DNA of 36,265 nucleotides from Bacillota bacterium (GCA_029003235.1 JAQYBZ010000109.1:1-36265); one strand, 5' to 3'; counted from the first letter of the stretch, positions 27,485-36,265 are shown. Notes: a model not told the origin generated them from the letters alone. Numbers and translations are program-made.

Positions 27485-27520
27485 AAGGCAGGAGACGAAA
27501 GTCTTCTGCCTTTTCTTTTT
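27485..27520 (+). terminator. Intrinsic terminator (attenuator) between leader ORF and metN
   Basis: AAGGCAGGAGAC-GAAA-GTCTTCTGCCTT-TTCTTTTT. Confidence 0.9.
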
Positions 27521-27532
27521 ACGGAGGATGAA

Positions 27533-28522
27533 ATGATTGAACTGGTTCATTTAGGAAAGGTCTTTCAGACGGCGGCGGAACCCATCGTCGCGCTGGAAGA
27601 TGTCAGTCTCACCATTGAAGACGGTGAGATCTTCGGCATCATCGGCCTGTCCGGCGCCGGAAAAAGCACGCTGGTACGATGTATCAACCTGCTGGAGCGC
27701 CCCACGTCCGGCGACGTGCTGCTGGACGGCAAATCCCTGCTGGCGCTGCCTCAGAAAGAGCTGCTGACCGTGCGCCGGCAGATCGGCATGATTTTCCAGA
27801 GCTTCAACCTCTTTGAACAGCGCACGGTGCTGAAAAACGTGTGCTACCCGCTGGAGATCGCCGGGGTGTCCAAGGCGGAGGCCGTGAAAAAGGCCAGAAA
27901 GCTGCTGGAGCTTGTCAGCCTTGCCGACCGGGAAAAGGCATATCCCTCTCAGCTCTCCGGCGGCCAGAAGCAGCGCGTGGCCATTGCCCGTGCCCTGGCC
28001 ACCGACCCCAAGTATCTGCTGTGCGACGAAGCGACCAGCGCCCTTGACCCCAACACCACCCAGTCGATTTTAAGTCTGCTGAAAAAGATCAACCGAGAGC
28101 TGGGCGTCACCATCGTGGTCATTACCCACGAAATGCGTGTGGTAGACCAGATCTGTGACCGGGTGGCCGTCATTGACAAGAGCCGCATTGCCGAAATTGG
28201 CCGGGTCTCAGATATCTTCTCCAATCCTCAGTCGGAGATTGCCCGGGAGCTGATCCTCCCACAGTCCCCGCTGACCAAAAAGAAGATCGGAAAGGAACGG
28301 GTGCGCATCATCTTCGACGGCACGGAAGCGCAGCCCGCCATCGCCGACATGGTTCTGGCCTGTCAGACCCCCGTAAGCATCATCTTCGCCGATACCAAGG
28401 AGCTCGACGGCAAATCCTACGGCCATATGATCATCCAGCTTCCCGAGGATGCCATGCAGGCTGAACGCATTACCGCATGGCTCAACGCCAGCGGCCTGAA
28501 ATTCACAAAGGAGGCGCAGTGA
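27533..28522 (+). CDS. metN: Methionine ABC transporter ATP-binding protein with NIL domain
   Basis: GLSGAGKSTLVRCINLLERPTSG, LSGGQKQRVAIARAL, C-terminal NIL-like region; RBS GGAGG. Confidence 0.95.
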   Translation: MIELVHLGKVFQTAAEPIVALEDVSLTIEDGEIFGIIGLSGAGKSTLVRCINLLERPTSGDVLLDGKSLLALPQKELLTVRRQIGMIFQSFNLFEQRTVLKNVCYPLEIAGVSKAEAVKKARKLLELVSLADREKAYPSQLSGGQKQRVAIARALATDPKYLLCDEATSALDPNTTQSILSLLKKINRELGVTIVVITHEMRVVDQICDRVAVIDKSRIAEIGRVSDIFSNPQSEIARELILPQSPLTKKKIGKERVRIIFDGTEAQPAIADMVLACQTPVSIIFADTKELDGKSYGHMIIQLPEDAMQAERITAWLNASGLKFTKEAQ

Positions 28523-28523
28523 G

Positions 28524-29204
28524 ATGATTTCTGAAATGCTGGCAAAGCTGTGGCAAAACGGTATTTTGCAGCTTGGCATCTGGGAAACCGTTTATATGAC
28601 TCTGATCTCCACGGCTTTCGCCTATCTCATTGGTCTGCCCCTGGGACTGCTGCTTGTGGTGACGGACAAAAACGGCATCCATCCCATAAGCTGGCTCAAC
28701 CGGGTGCTGGGCATCGTGGTCAACGCCTTCCGCAGCGTACCGTTTATCATCCTCATGATCGCCATGCTGCCCGTGGCCAAATTTGTGGTAGGCACCAGCC
28801 TTGGCAACAAGGCCATGGTCGTCACGCTGGTCATTGCCGCTGCCCCCTATGTGGCGCGTATGGTGGAGTCCTCCGTCAAGGAAGTGGACAACGGCGTGAT
28901 TGAGGCGGCAAGAGCCATGGGCACATCTTCCTTCAAGATCGTCTGGAAGGTGCTGATTCCCGAGGCAAAGCCCTCCCTCATCACCGGCGCCATCATCTCC
29001 ATGGTAACGATTCTGGGCTATTCCGCCATGGCCGGTACCATCGGCGGCGGCGGCCTGGGACAGATCGCCATTACATACGGCTATCAGAAATACAATGACG
29101 ATATTGTCTGGATCTGCGTGGTGCTTACCGTTATTATCGTTCAGATCATTCAGGAGGCGGGTATGCTGCTGGTACGCAAAACCGACAAGCGCATCCGCCA
29201 GTAA
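28524..29204 (+). CDS. metI: Methionine ABC transporter permease
   Basis: VNAFRSVPFIILMIAMLPVAKFVVGTSLG typical of MetI. Confidence 0.95.
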   Translation: MISEMLAKLWQNGILQLGIWETVYMTLISTAFAYLIGLPLGLLLVVTDKNGIHPISWLNRVLGIVVNAFRSVPFIILMIAMLPVAKFVVGTSLGNKAMVVTLVIAAAPYVARMVESSVKEVDNGVIEAARAMGTSSFKIVWKVLIPEAKPSLITGAIISMVTILGYSAMAGTIGGGGLGQIAITYGYQKYNDDIVWICVVLTVIIVQIIQEAGMLLVRKTDKRIRQ

Positions 29205-29336
29205 GGAGAAGCCATGAGTATACAACTTGCGCGGTTGGTTCGATGTAACTTCCGCCTTGGTCGAATGTGCGGCCAGTCAAACTTCATAGGAAAAACAACA
29301 ACAAACAATAAATATAAATGATAGGAGATCTTTCAA

Positions 29337-30206
29337 ATGAAAAAGCTGCTTACAATTCTTCTGGTTCTGACCCTGACGCTGTCTCTCGTCGCCTGCGGCG
29401 GCGCACAGACCACCACGACCACGGCGAACGACGCCGCAACCACCGAAGCCGCCGGATCGGCTGATGACAACGTTATTACCGTCGGCGCCAGCTCCACTCC
29501 CCATGCGGAAATTCTGGAACAGGTTAAGGACGCACTGGCTGCCGAGGGCTACACCCTGAACATTGTGACCTACGATGACTATGTACTGCCCAACGAAGCC
29601 CTGGCGGACGGCACACTGGACGCCAACTACTTCCAGCACACCCCCTACCTGAACAACTACAACGCCTCCAACGGCACCGATCTGGTGGCCGCAGCCTCCA
29701 TCCACTATGAGCCCTTCGGCATCTATGGCAACGGCGTGGACGACCTGTCCCAGCTTGCCGACGGCGCCACCATTATTATCCCTGCCGACGACAGCAACGA
29801 GACTCGCGCCCTGCTTCTGCTGCAGCAGGAAGGTCTGATCACCCTGCCCGAGGATGCCAGCGCCACTGTGGGCGTGAGCACACTGGACATCGTGGACAAC
29901 GGCGGATATAACATCGTTCCCGTACAGGCCGACACCGTGGCCGCACAGCTCAACAACAGCGACGCCGGCACCATCGCCGTCATCAACGGCAACTACGCCA
30001 TGGCCGCCGGTCTGAAGGTTGAAAACGCCCTGGCTATTGAAGACGCCTCCGGCGACGCCGCCCAGACTTATGCCAACATCATCGCCGTGAGAAAAGACGA
30101 CCTGAACAGTGCAAAGACCCAGGCGCTGATCAAGGCGCTGCAGACCGACGCGGTCAAGCAGTACATCGAAGAGACTTACAACGGCGCTGTGGTCGCCATT
30201 TTCTAA
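29337..30206 (+). CDS. metQ: MetQ/NlpA-family substrate-binding lipoprotein
   Basis: Lipobox LSLVACGG; VGASSTPHAEILEQVKDALAAEGYTLNIVTYDDYVLPNEALADGTLDANYFQHTPYL. Confidence 0.96.
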   Translation: MKKLLTILLVLTLTLSLVACGGAQTTTTTANDAATTEAAGSADDNVITVGASSTPHAEILEQVKDALAAEGYTLNIVTYDDYVLPNEALADGTLDANYFQHTPYLNNYNASNGTDLVAAASIHYEPFGIYGNGVDDLSQLADGATIIIPADDSNETRALLLLQQEGLITLPEDASATVGVSTLDIVDNGGYNIVPVQADTVAAQLNNSDAGTIAVINGNYAMAAGLKVENALAIEDASGDAAQTYANIIAVRKDDLNSAKTQALIKALQTDAVKQYIEETYNGAVVAIF

Positions 30207-30221
30207 AAAATTTATTCCCGG

Positions 30222-30254
30222 ATCGGCCTGCTGTAAAAAGCAGGCCGATTTTTT
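30222..30254 (+). terminator. Intrinsic terminator after metQ
   Basis: ATCGGCCTGCT-GTAAAA-AGCAGGCCGAT-TTTTTG. Confidence 0.9.
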
Positions 30255-30437
30255 GTTTTCCATAAAAAATGCAGAACTTTTCTCTATGCGTCCCGTCTAA
30301 TCTATGGTAGAATATACGGCGCAGGATACCATGCTCCTATGGGCGGTTTTCCCTTTTTCCCTGCGCAGCCCTTTTCTGCCCTGTTTACGGCAAAATGTAA
30401 ATGCTCAATTTCAAGAGAACAACAGGAGGATCCCATT

Positions 30438-31793
30438 ATGCGCAAGTTTTTCAGCGTAATCCTAGTGCTCTGCCTGAGCTGCGGCCTTTTTTGCGGCTGC
30501 GGCGCAGATTCGGACGTGACCGTGTCGGTGCAGTCCGTGAGTATGCTGACCGGCGTCAGCTCCATCGGTATGTACAGCCGCTATGCCGGGATCGTACAGT
30601 CGGGAGATGTGGAAAAAATTGAAAAGTCTTCCGACCTCGAAGTTCTGGAAGTAAAAGTATCCGCCGGAGACACGGTGAAAGCAGGTCAGGTGCTGTTCAC
30701 CTATGACACGGACGCCATTTCTCTGGATCTGGAGAAAAAGCAGTTGGAGCTGGAGCAGCTCAACGGTGCCATCGATACCAAGACCCAGCAGATCGCCGCG
30801 CTGGAGAAGGAAAAGGCTTCGGCGTCTTCTGCCGATCAGTTGGATTACACCCTGCAGATTCAGGAACTGCAGTTGGATATTTCCGAGTCGAAATATAACG
30901 TTTCCGCCAAGGAAAAGGAGATCGCCCGCACCAAGAATCTGCTGGAAAATGCGGAGGTCAAATCCCCTGTGGACGGCACGGTGCAGTCCGTCAACGAAAC
31001 GGGCGCAACGGACAACAACGGCAATCCCCTGCCCTTTATGACCGTGGCGCAGACCGGTGATCTGCGGGTAAAGGGCGCCCTCAACGAACAAAACCGCGCC
31101 AGCCTCTCCGAGGGCATGGCAGTGATCATCCGTTCCAGAACCGACGAGAGTGTGACCTGGACCGGCACCATTACTGCCATCGACTGGGAAAACCCCGTTG
31201 AGGATAACAGCAACGGCTATTATTATATGGACTACGGCTCTTCCGATGAAATGACCACCTCCACAAGCTGGCCGTTTTATGTGACGCTGGACAGCGACGA
31301 CGGACTGCTGCTGGGACAGCATGTGTATATTGAGCCGGACTTCGGCACGCAGGAAGCCCAGCAGATGTATCTGCCTGCCGCTTTCATTCTGGACGCGGAC
31401 AGCGACCCCTATGTGTGGGTTGCCAACGACAAGGACAAGCTGGAAAAGCGCAGCCTCACCCTTGGCGAATACGACGCCGATCTGGATTCCTATCCTGTGC
31501 TGGACGGCCTTGCACCGGAGGACTACATTGCCTTCCCGGACGAGACCTGCAAGACCGGCGTTGCCGTGACCCGTTATGACGAAAGCTATTTCGGCGGCGA
31601 CGGCATGGAGGGCGATGAATACGGCGGCGAAGAAGAATACTACTTTGACGGCGAAGAAGGCGGCGACTTTGCCTACGGAGAAGATCCCGGCGTATACGAC
31701 AGCGGCTATGACGCCGAGGGCGGCGAAGCTGCCACCGGTGGTTATGGGGACGAAAGCGGCGAAGCCGGCGCGGAAACGGGGGCGGTAGGATGA
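30438..31793 (+). CDS. HlyD/MacA-like efflux adaptor lipoprotein with acidic low-complexity C-terminal tail
   Basis: Lipobox LFCGCGA; coiled-coil flanked by lipoyl-like halves (VSAGDTVKAGQVLFTYD, VKSPVDGTVQSVNE); RBS AGGAGG. Confidence 0.88.
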   Translation: MRKFFSVILVLCLSCGLFCGCGADSDVTVSVQSVSMLTGVSSIGMYSRYAGIVQSGDVEKIEKSSDLEVLEVKVSAGDTVKAGQVLFTYDTDAISLDLEKKQLELEQLNGAIDTKTQQIAALEKEKASASSADQLDYTLQIQELQLDISESKYNVSAKEKEIARTKNLLENAEVKSPVDGTVQSVNETGATDNNGNPLPFMTVAQTGDLRVKGALNEQNRASLSEGMAVIIRSRTDESVTWTGTITAIDWENPVEDNSNGYYYMDYGSSDEMTTSTSWPFYVTLDSDDGLLLGQHVYIEPDFGTQEAQQMYLPAAFILDADSDPYVWVANDKDKLEKRSLTLGEYDADLDSYPVLDGLAPEDYIAFPDETCKTGVAVTRYDESYFGGDGMEGDEYGGEEEYYFDGEEGGDFAYGEDPGVYDSGYDAEGGEAATGGYGDESGEAGAETGAVG

Positions 31794-32485
31794 TTGTATC
31801 AATGAAGGGCATCTACAAGAATTATTTTCGCGGCAAAACGGAAGTGCCCGTTCTCAGAGACATCAATCTTCAGGTCGCCCAGGGCGAGTATCTGGCCATT
31901 ATGGGGCCCTCCGGCTCCGGCAAGACCACGCTGATGAATCTGCTGGGCTGTCTGGATAAGCCCACCTCCGGAACCTATCTGCTGGAGGATCAGGACATTG
32001 CGGAGAAAAAGGATGACGAACTGGCGGAGCTGCGCAACAAATACATCGGCTTCGTGTTCCAGAACTTTTATCTGCTGCCAAAAATGAGCGCATTGGAAAA
32101 CGTGGCGCTGCCGCTGCTGTATGCCGGGGTGCCCAAAAAAGAACGGCTGGAGCGGGCGGAACAGGCGCTGCTCACCGTGGGGCTGGAGGGCAGGCTGCGC
32201 TTTCTCCCCAACCAGCTTTCCGGCGGCCAGTGCCAGCGTGTGGCCATTGCCAGAGCCATGGCGGGCAACCCCAAGCTGCTGCTGGCGGACGAACCCACCG
32301 GCGCTCTGGACACGGCCTCCGGTGAGCAGGTCATGGAGCTGTTTTCCAAGATCAACGAAAGCGGCGCCACCATTATTATGATCACCCATGAGCCTTCCAT
32401 CGCCCAGTGTGCCAAAAAGATCTATCACATCCGCGACGGGCGTTTGGATACAGGAAAGGACGGTGTACAAAATGCCGCGGAATAA
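31790..32485 (+). CDS. MacB/LolD-type ABC transporter ATP-binding protein
   Basis: GPSGSGKTTLMNLLGCLDKPTSG, LSGGQCQRVAIARAM, LADEPTGALDT. Confidence 0.95.
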   Translation: MIVSMKGIYKNYFRGKTEVPVLRDINLQVAQGEYLAIMGPSGSGKTTLMNLLGCLDKPTSGTYLLEDQDIAEKKDDELAELRNKYIGFVFQNFYLLPKMSALENVALPLLYAGVPKKERLERAEQALLTVGLEGRLRFLPNQLSGGQCQRVAIARAMAGNPKLLLADEPTGALDTASGEQVMELFSKINESGATIIMITHEPSIAQCAKKIYHIRDGRLDTGKDGVQNAAE

Positions 32486-34154
32486 GAAAAAGACCCTGCT
32501 GATCTGTGTAAGCTGTGTGCTTGCCGTGGCGCTGATCCTTGGCGGTGTTTTCACCGTGCTGAAGCTGCGCCAGCCGCCGGTCTATGTCTACGCCGTTTCC
32601 GATCTGTCCACCACCAACGCCGATTTTGGCGGCAGTACCACCAGCGGCTACGTCAAATCCGACAAGGTGCAGAACATTTTCCTCACGGAGACCCAGACCG
32701 TCACCCAGATTCATGTCACCGAGGGGCAGCAGGTCAAAGCAGGTGATCCCCTGCTGGACTATGACACCACCCTGACCGACCTGCAGCTTCAGCGCAAGGA
32801 GCTGGAGATACAGAAGATGCAGCGGGATCTGGCTGCGGCGAAAAAGGAATACAATGACCTGTGCGGCTACAATTATTACAGCCTTGCCGATCAGGAAAGC
32901 CTTGTCCGGCTGAGCGCAGGGCTGTCCAAGGCCGGCCTTTCCTGGCTGGACGAGGAAGATCCCGTGTTTTCCACAGACGATGCTTCAACGGACACGGAAG
33001 CGCCTACAGCGGAACCTACGGAAGAACCGTCGACAGAACCCACCCAGGAGCCTACCCAGCCGACGGAGAATCCCTCGGAGGACGGCGTGGTCAAGACCTA
33101 CGTTCTTGTGGGGGGTCAGGGCACGGAAGAAAAGCCCTATCTGTGCGTGTTTGCAGACGGCATTCCCATTGAAGACAAGTTTATCAACAGCCTGCTTGCT
33201 TCCTCCGATCCGGCCAACGTGGTCTTTGTCCAGTGCGAGGAAAACCGACTGGACGGCGTTGTGACGCTGGCCTGGGGCATGAAGTTTGAATCCAGCCCCA
33301 CCGACGGCTACACCTTTACTCTGTTTGACGCCTCTGACTATGTAGGTTCCACACTCAACGGCGCCTCACCCGAAACACCCGTGGATCCCGGCTTTGATCC
33401 GGGTGGCGGTGGCGGCGGCTATTCCTATGCAGAGCTGCAGAAGCTGAAGGCGGAAAAGGCCGCCCAGATCAAGGAACTGGACGTGAACATCCGGCTGGCA
33501 CAGGTGGAATACGACAAAATGAAGGCGGAGCTCGAAGACGGCACGGTATACGCCGAATTTGACGGCGTGGTGTCCACCCTGAGCGACCCGGACACGGCCT
33601 ATCAAATGAATGAGCCGGTGCTGAAGCTTTCCGGCGGCGGCGGGTTCTATATCGAGGGTACCATCAGCGAACTGGCGCTGGATACAATCCATGTGGGCGA
33701 CGCATTAAGCGTCACCTCCTGGACGGACTACTGCCAGTACGAAGCCACGGTGGAGAGCGTCTCCGACTATCCCAGCAGCTCCTACGGCTGGTCAGACGGC
33801 AATACCAACGTTTCCTACTATCCCTTTACGGTCTTTGTGGACGACTCGGCCAATTTGCAGGAGGGTGAATATGTGGATATTTCCCTGAACTCCACCCAGA
33901 GCGGCAGTTCCAATTTCTATCTGGAAAAGCCCTTTGTCCTGCAGGAAAACGGCCGCAGCTACGTCTATGTGGCCGGAGAAGACGGCAAGCTGGAAAAGCG
34001 TGCGCTGTCCACCGGCGGCGAACTGTGGGGCTCCTATGTGGAGGTTCTCGGCGGTATCACCATGGATGACTATATCGCCTTCCCCTATGGCAAAGCCGTC
34101 AAAGATGGCGCCAAAACTGAGGCCAGCACGCTGGACACCCTGTACAACTATTAA
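32472..34154 (+). CDS. Second HlyD/MacA-like efflux adaptor with large insertion in its coiled-coil region
   Basis: N-terminal TM; IHVTEGQQVKAGDPLLDYD lipoyl half; two helical segments separated by T/P/E-rich linker and a globular insert. Confidence 0.85.
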   Translation: MPRNKKKTLLICVSCVLAVALILGGVFTVLKLRQPPVYVYAVSDLSTTNADFGGSTTSGYVKSDKVQNIFLTETQTVTQIHVTEGQQVKAGDPLLDYDTTLTDLQLQRKELEIQKMQRDLAAAKKEYNDLCGYNYYSLADQESLVRLSAGLSKAGLSWLDEEDPVFSTDDASTDTEAPTAEPTEEPSTEPTQEPTQPTENPSEDGVVKTYVLVGGQGTEEKPYLCVFADGIPIEDKFINSLLASSDPANVVFVQCEENRLDGVVTLAWGMKFESSPTDGYTFTLFDASDYVGSTLNGASPETPVDPGFDPGGGGGGYSYAELQKLKAEKAAQIKELDVNIRLAQVEYDKMKAELEDGTVYAEFDGVVSTLSDPDTAYQMNEPVLKLSGGGGFYIEGTISELALDTIHVGDALSVTSWTDYCQYEATVESVSDYPSSSYGWSDGNTNVSYYPFTVFVDDSANLQEGEYVDISLNSTQSGSSNFYLEKPFVLQENGRSYVYVAGEDGKLEKRALSTGGELWGSYVEVLGGITMDDYIAFPYGKAVKDGAKTEASTLDTLYNY

Positions 34155-34166
34155 GGAGGGCGCAGA

Positions 34167-35420
34167 ATGTTAGAGAATATTCAGCTTGCCTTTCAGGGCG
34201 TATGGAATCACAAGCTCCGCTCCTTTTTGACCATGCTGGGCATCATCATCGGTATCGCCTCCATTATCACCATCGTCTCCACCATCAAGGGCACCAATGA
34301 GCAGATTAAGCAAAATCTCATCGGCTCCGGCAACAACACGGTGGTGGTATCCCTGTATCAAAACGAGAACACCTATGATATGGACTACAGCCCCCTGCCC
34401 AAGGGCGTGAACGTCATCTCCGAAGATACGGTGTCCGAACTGGAAAAGCTCCGGGACGTGGAGGGCATCTCCCTGTTCCACGCCAGAACCTATGCCGAGG
34501 GCGTCTACTACCGCAACAGCGCCTTTAACGGCAAGCTCTTCGGTGTAGACGGGAATTATTTCGACCTGTACGGCTATCAGCTCTGCTACGGCAGAAATTT
34601 CACCCAGAAAGACAGTGACGACAGCCGGAAGGTGGTTATTCTGGACACCAAGGCGGTCTCCACCCTGTTCAGCGGCCAAAATCCCATCGGTCAGACCATT
34701 GAAATCAAATCTGAGCCCTTTACGGTGGTGGGCGTGGTGGCGCAGTCCAAGGTCTTTACTCCGGTCATTGAGAGCATCGACGACTATTACACCTATATGG
34801 ACACGTCCAGCGGCTGCGTTTTCCTCCCGGACGCCCTCTGGCCGGTGGTATTCCGCTATGACGAGCCCCAGTCCGTGCTGGTCAAGGCCGGAGGAACGGA
34901 CACCATGACCTCCGCAGGCAAAAACGTAGCGGATTATCTCACCGGCTCTCAGATTGCAGACCCGTCCTCCGGCTACTCCTACCGGGCAGAAGACCTGCTG
35001 GAGCAGGCACAGCAGCTTCAGGCCATGAGCAGCTCCACCAATAAGCAGTTGATCTGGATTGCCAGCATTTCCCTGCTGGTGGGCGGAATCGGCGTCATGA
35101 ACATCATGCTGGTGACGGTGACGGAGCGAACCTCCGAGATCGGCTTGAAAAAGGCCATCGGTGCGAAAAAGCGCCGCATTCTGCGCCAGTTTTTGACAGA
35201 AGCCGCCGTTTTGACCACCTTGGGAGGTCTTATCGGCGTACTTGCCGGCATCGGACTGGCCAAGCTGCTGTCTCAGGTCATGGGGACACCCACGGCCATC
35301 AGTATGCCGGCCATTCTGGTCGCGGTGTTGTTCTCCGCTGTGATCGGCATCCTCTTCGGCCTGCTCCCCGCTACCAAGGCCGCCAATATGAACCCCATCG
35401 ATGCCCTGCGCAGAGAATAA
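34167..35420 (+). CDS. MacB-like ABC transporter permease (MacB_PCD plus FtsX)
   Basis: FLTMLGIIIGIASIITIVS; LVGGIGVMNIMLVTVTERTSEIGLKKAIGAKKRRI. Confidence 0.95.
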   Translation: MLENIQLAFQGVWNHKLRSFLTMLGIIIGIASIITIVSTIKGTNEQIKQNLIGSGNNTVVVSLYQNENTYDMDYSPLPKGVNVISEDTVSELEKLRDVEGISLFHARTYAEGVYYRNSAFNGKLFGVDGNYFDLYGYQLCYGRNFTQKDSDDSRKVVILDTKAVSTLFSGQNPIGQTIEIKSEPFTVVGVVAQSKVFTPVIESIDDYYTYMDTSSGCVFLPDALWPVVFRYDEPQSVLVKAGGTDTMTSAGKNVADYLTGSQIADPSSGYSYRAEDLLEQAQQLQAMSSSTNKQLIWIASISLLVGGIGVMNIMLVTVTERTSEIGLKKAIGAKKRRILRQFLTEAAVLTTLGGLIGVLAGIGLAKLLSQVMGTPTAISMPAILVAVLFSAVIGILFGLLPATKAANMNPIDALRRE

Positions 35421-35428
35421 AACCTGAT

Positions 35429-35459
35429 AAAGCCTCCGGCCAAATGGTCGGAGGCTTTC
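35429..35459 (+). terminator. Intrinsic terminator after the MacB-like permease
   Basis: AAAGCCTCCGGCC-AAAT-GGTCGGAGGCTTT. Confidence 0.85.
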
Positions 35460-35519
35460 TATATTCAATGGCGTGCCGCCGGAGCGCGCAAACGGCAGGT
35501 TCAACGATGCCTTTCCATG

Positions 35520-35558
35520 AAAAAACTGCGTCTTCCTTTGCCGGAGACGCAGTTTTTG
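35520..35558 (-). terminator. Intrinsic terminator after tyrS
   Basis: AAAAACTGCGTCT...AGACGCAGTTTTT. Confidence 0.8.
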
Positions 35559-35575
35559 CCGTATGAAGAAGATGG

Positions 35576-36265
35576 TTACAGAGTTGCCTTGTGGAAAACC
35601 TTTTTGCCCTTGCGGATCTTCAGACCGTCCTTGGCCTGCATTTTGGTGAAGCTGACGTCGATGGAGGGCACCTTTTCTTCGTTGACGAACACGCCGCCCT
35701 GCTGCACCAGTCTGCGACCCTCGGAACGGGAAGCAATGAGACCGCAGGCAGAGAGCAGATCCAGAACCGAAATTCTGTCGTCCGTAAACTGATCCTCCGT
35801 CAGTTGGGTGGTGGGCATATGACTGTCGTCGCTGCCGCCTGCAAACAGGGCTCTGGCTGCCGCCTGTGCCTTCTCGGCCTCCTCCTCGCCGTGTACCATT
35901 CTGGTCAATTCATAGGCCAGAATCTCCTTGGCGCGGTTGAGCTGGCTGCCCTCCCACTTGTCCATCTCGTTGATCTGCTCCAGCGGCAGGAAAGTGAGCA
36001 TCCGAATACACTTCATCACGTCCGTGTCGGCCACGTTGCGCCAATACTGATAGAAGTCAAAGGGCGAGGTCTTGTTGGGGTCGAGCCACACGGCGTTGCC
36101 GGCGGTTTTGCCCATCTTCTTGCCCTGAGAGTCGGTCAGAAGGGTGATGGTCATGGCGTTGGCGTCCTTGCCCAGCTTGCGGCGGATCAGCTCTGTGCCG
36201 CCCAGCATATTGGACCACTGGTCGTCGCCGCCGAACTGGAGATTGCAGCCGAAGTGCTGATAGGC
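35576..36265 (-). CDS. tyrS: Tyrosyl-tRNA synthetase, C-terminal part (truncated by window end)
   Basis: Frame open to window edge: AYQHFGCNLQFGGDDQWSNM..., KMGKT (KMSKS-like), C-terminal S4 domain VLDLLSACGLIASRSEGRRLVQQGGVFVNEEKV. Confidence 0.95.
   Translation of the reverse strand, partial: AYQHFGCNLQFGGDDQWSNMLGGTELIRRKLGKDANAMTITLLTDSQGKKMGKTAGNAVWLDPNKTSPFDFYQYWRNVADTDVMKCIRMLTFLPLEQINEMDKWEGSQLNRAKEILAYELTRMVHGEEEAEKAQAAARALFAGGSDDSHMPTTQLTEDQFTDDRISVLDLLSACGLIASRSEGRRLVQQGGVFVNEEKVPSIDVSFTKMQAKDGLKIRKGKKVFHKATL

Noticed and set aside
34170-35504. 444-aa ORF on the minus strand
   Set aside because: Antisense shadow of the MacB-like permease.
1-36265. CRISPR arrays, tRNA/rRNA genes, insertion sequences
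   Set aside because: Looked for regularly spaced repeats, tRNA T-loop motifs and transposase ORFs; none seen by eye. A tRNAscan/ISfinder run would be decisive.

Overview
The window looks like ordinary chromosomal DNA of a moderately GC-rich Gram-positive Firmicute (Oscillospiraceae-like by gene content; this placement is inference). It has one atypical GC-rich, apparently non-coding stretch at about 1-1180 that may be the edge of an integrated element. Coding content in order: NodB deacetylase with SLH domains; pfkA; SLH-anchored 5'-nucleotidase-family protein; MoxR-DUF58-membrane protein-lipoprotein operon; ECF S component plus methyltransferase; flavodiiron protein; second S component; polyferredoxin; folT-folC-amidohydrolase operon behind a THF riboswitch; His-rich CsoR-type repressor diverging from a His-rich protein and CooT; double GNAT; spoIIM-xerD; TIGR04086 protein; queA-tgt-yajC; dapA; metNIQ; a MacAB-like export operon with two adaptor proteins; partial tyrS. 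The strongest potentially undescribed system is upstream of metNIQ. There a good sigma-A promoter drives a 33-aa Met/Cys-rich leader ORF. It is followed by an intrinsic terminator and a mutually exclusive antiterminator whose 5' arm lies in the last leader codons. This is the layout of ribosome-mediated attenuation. Other candidates are a THF riboswitch with a visible SD-sequestering expression platform, a His-rich nickel-type cluster, a 5'-nucleotidase-family pseudoenzyme, an adaptor with a domain inserted in its coiled-coil hairpin, and a small structured RNA cassette at 408-533. All assignments come from reading the sequence; no database search was run.
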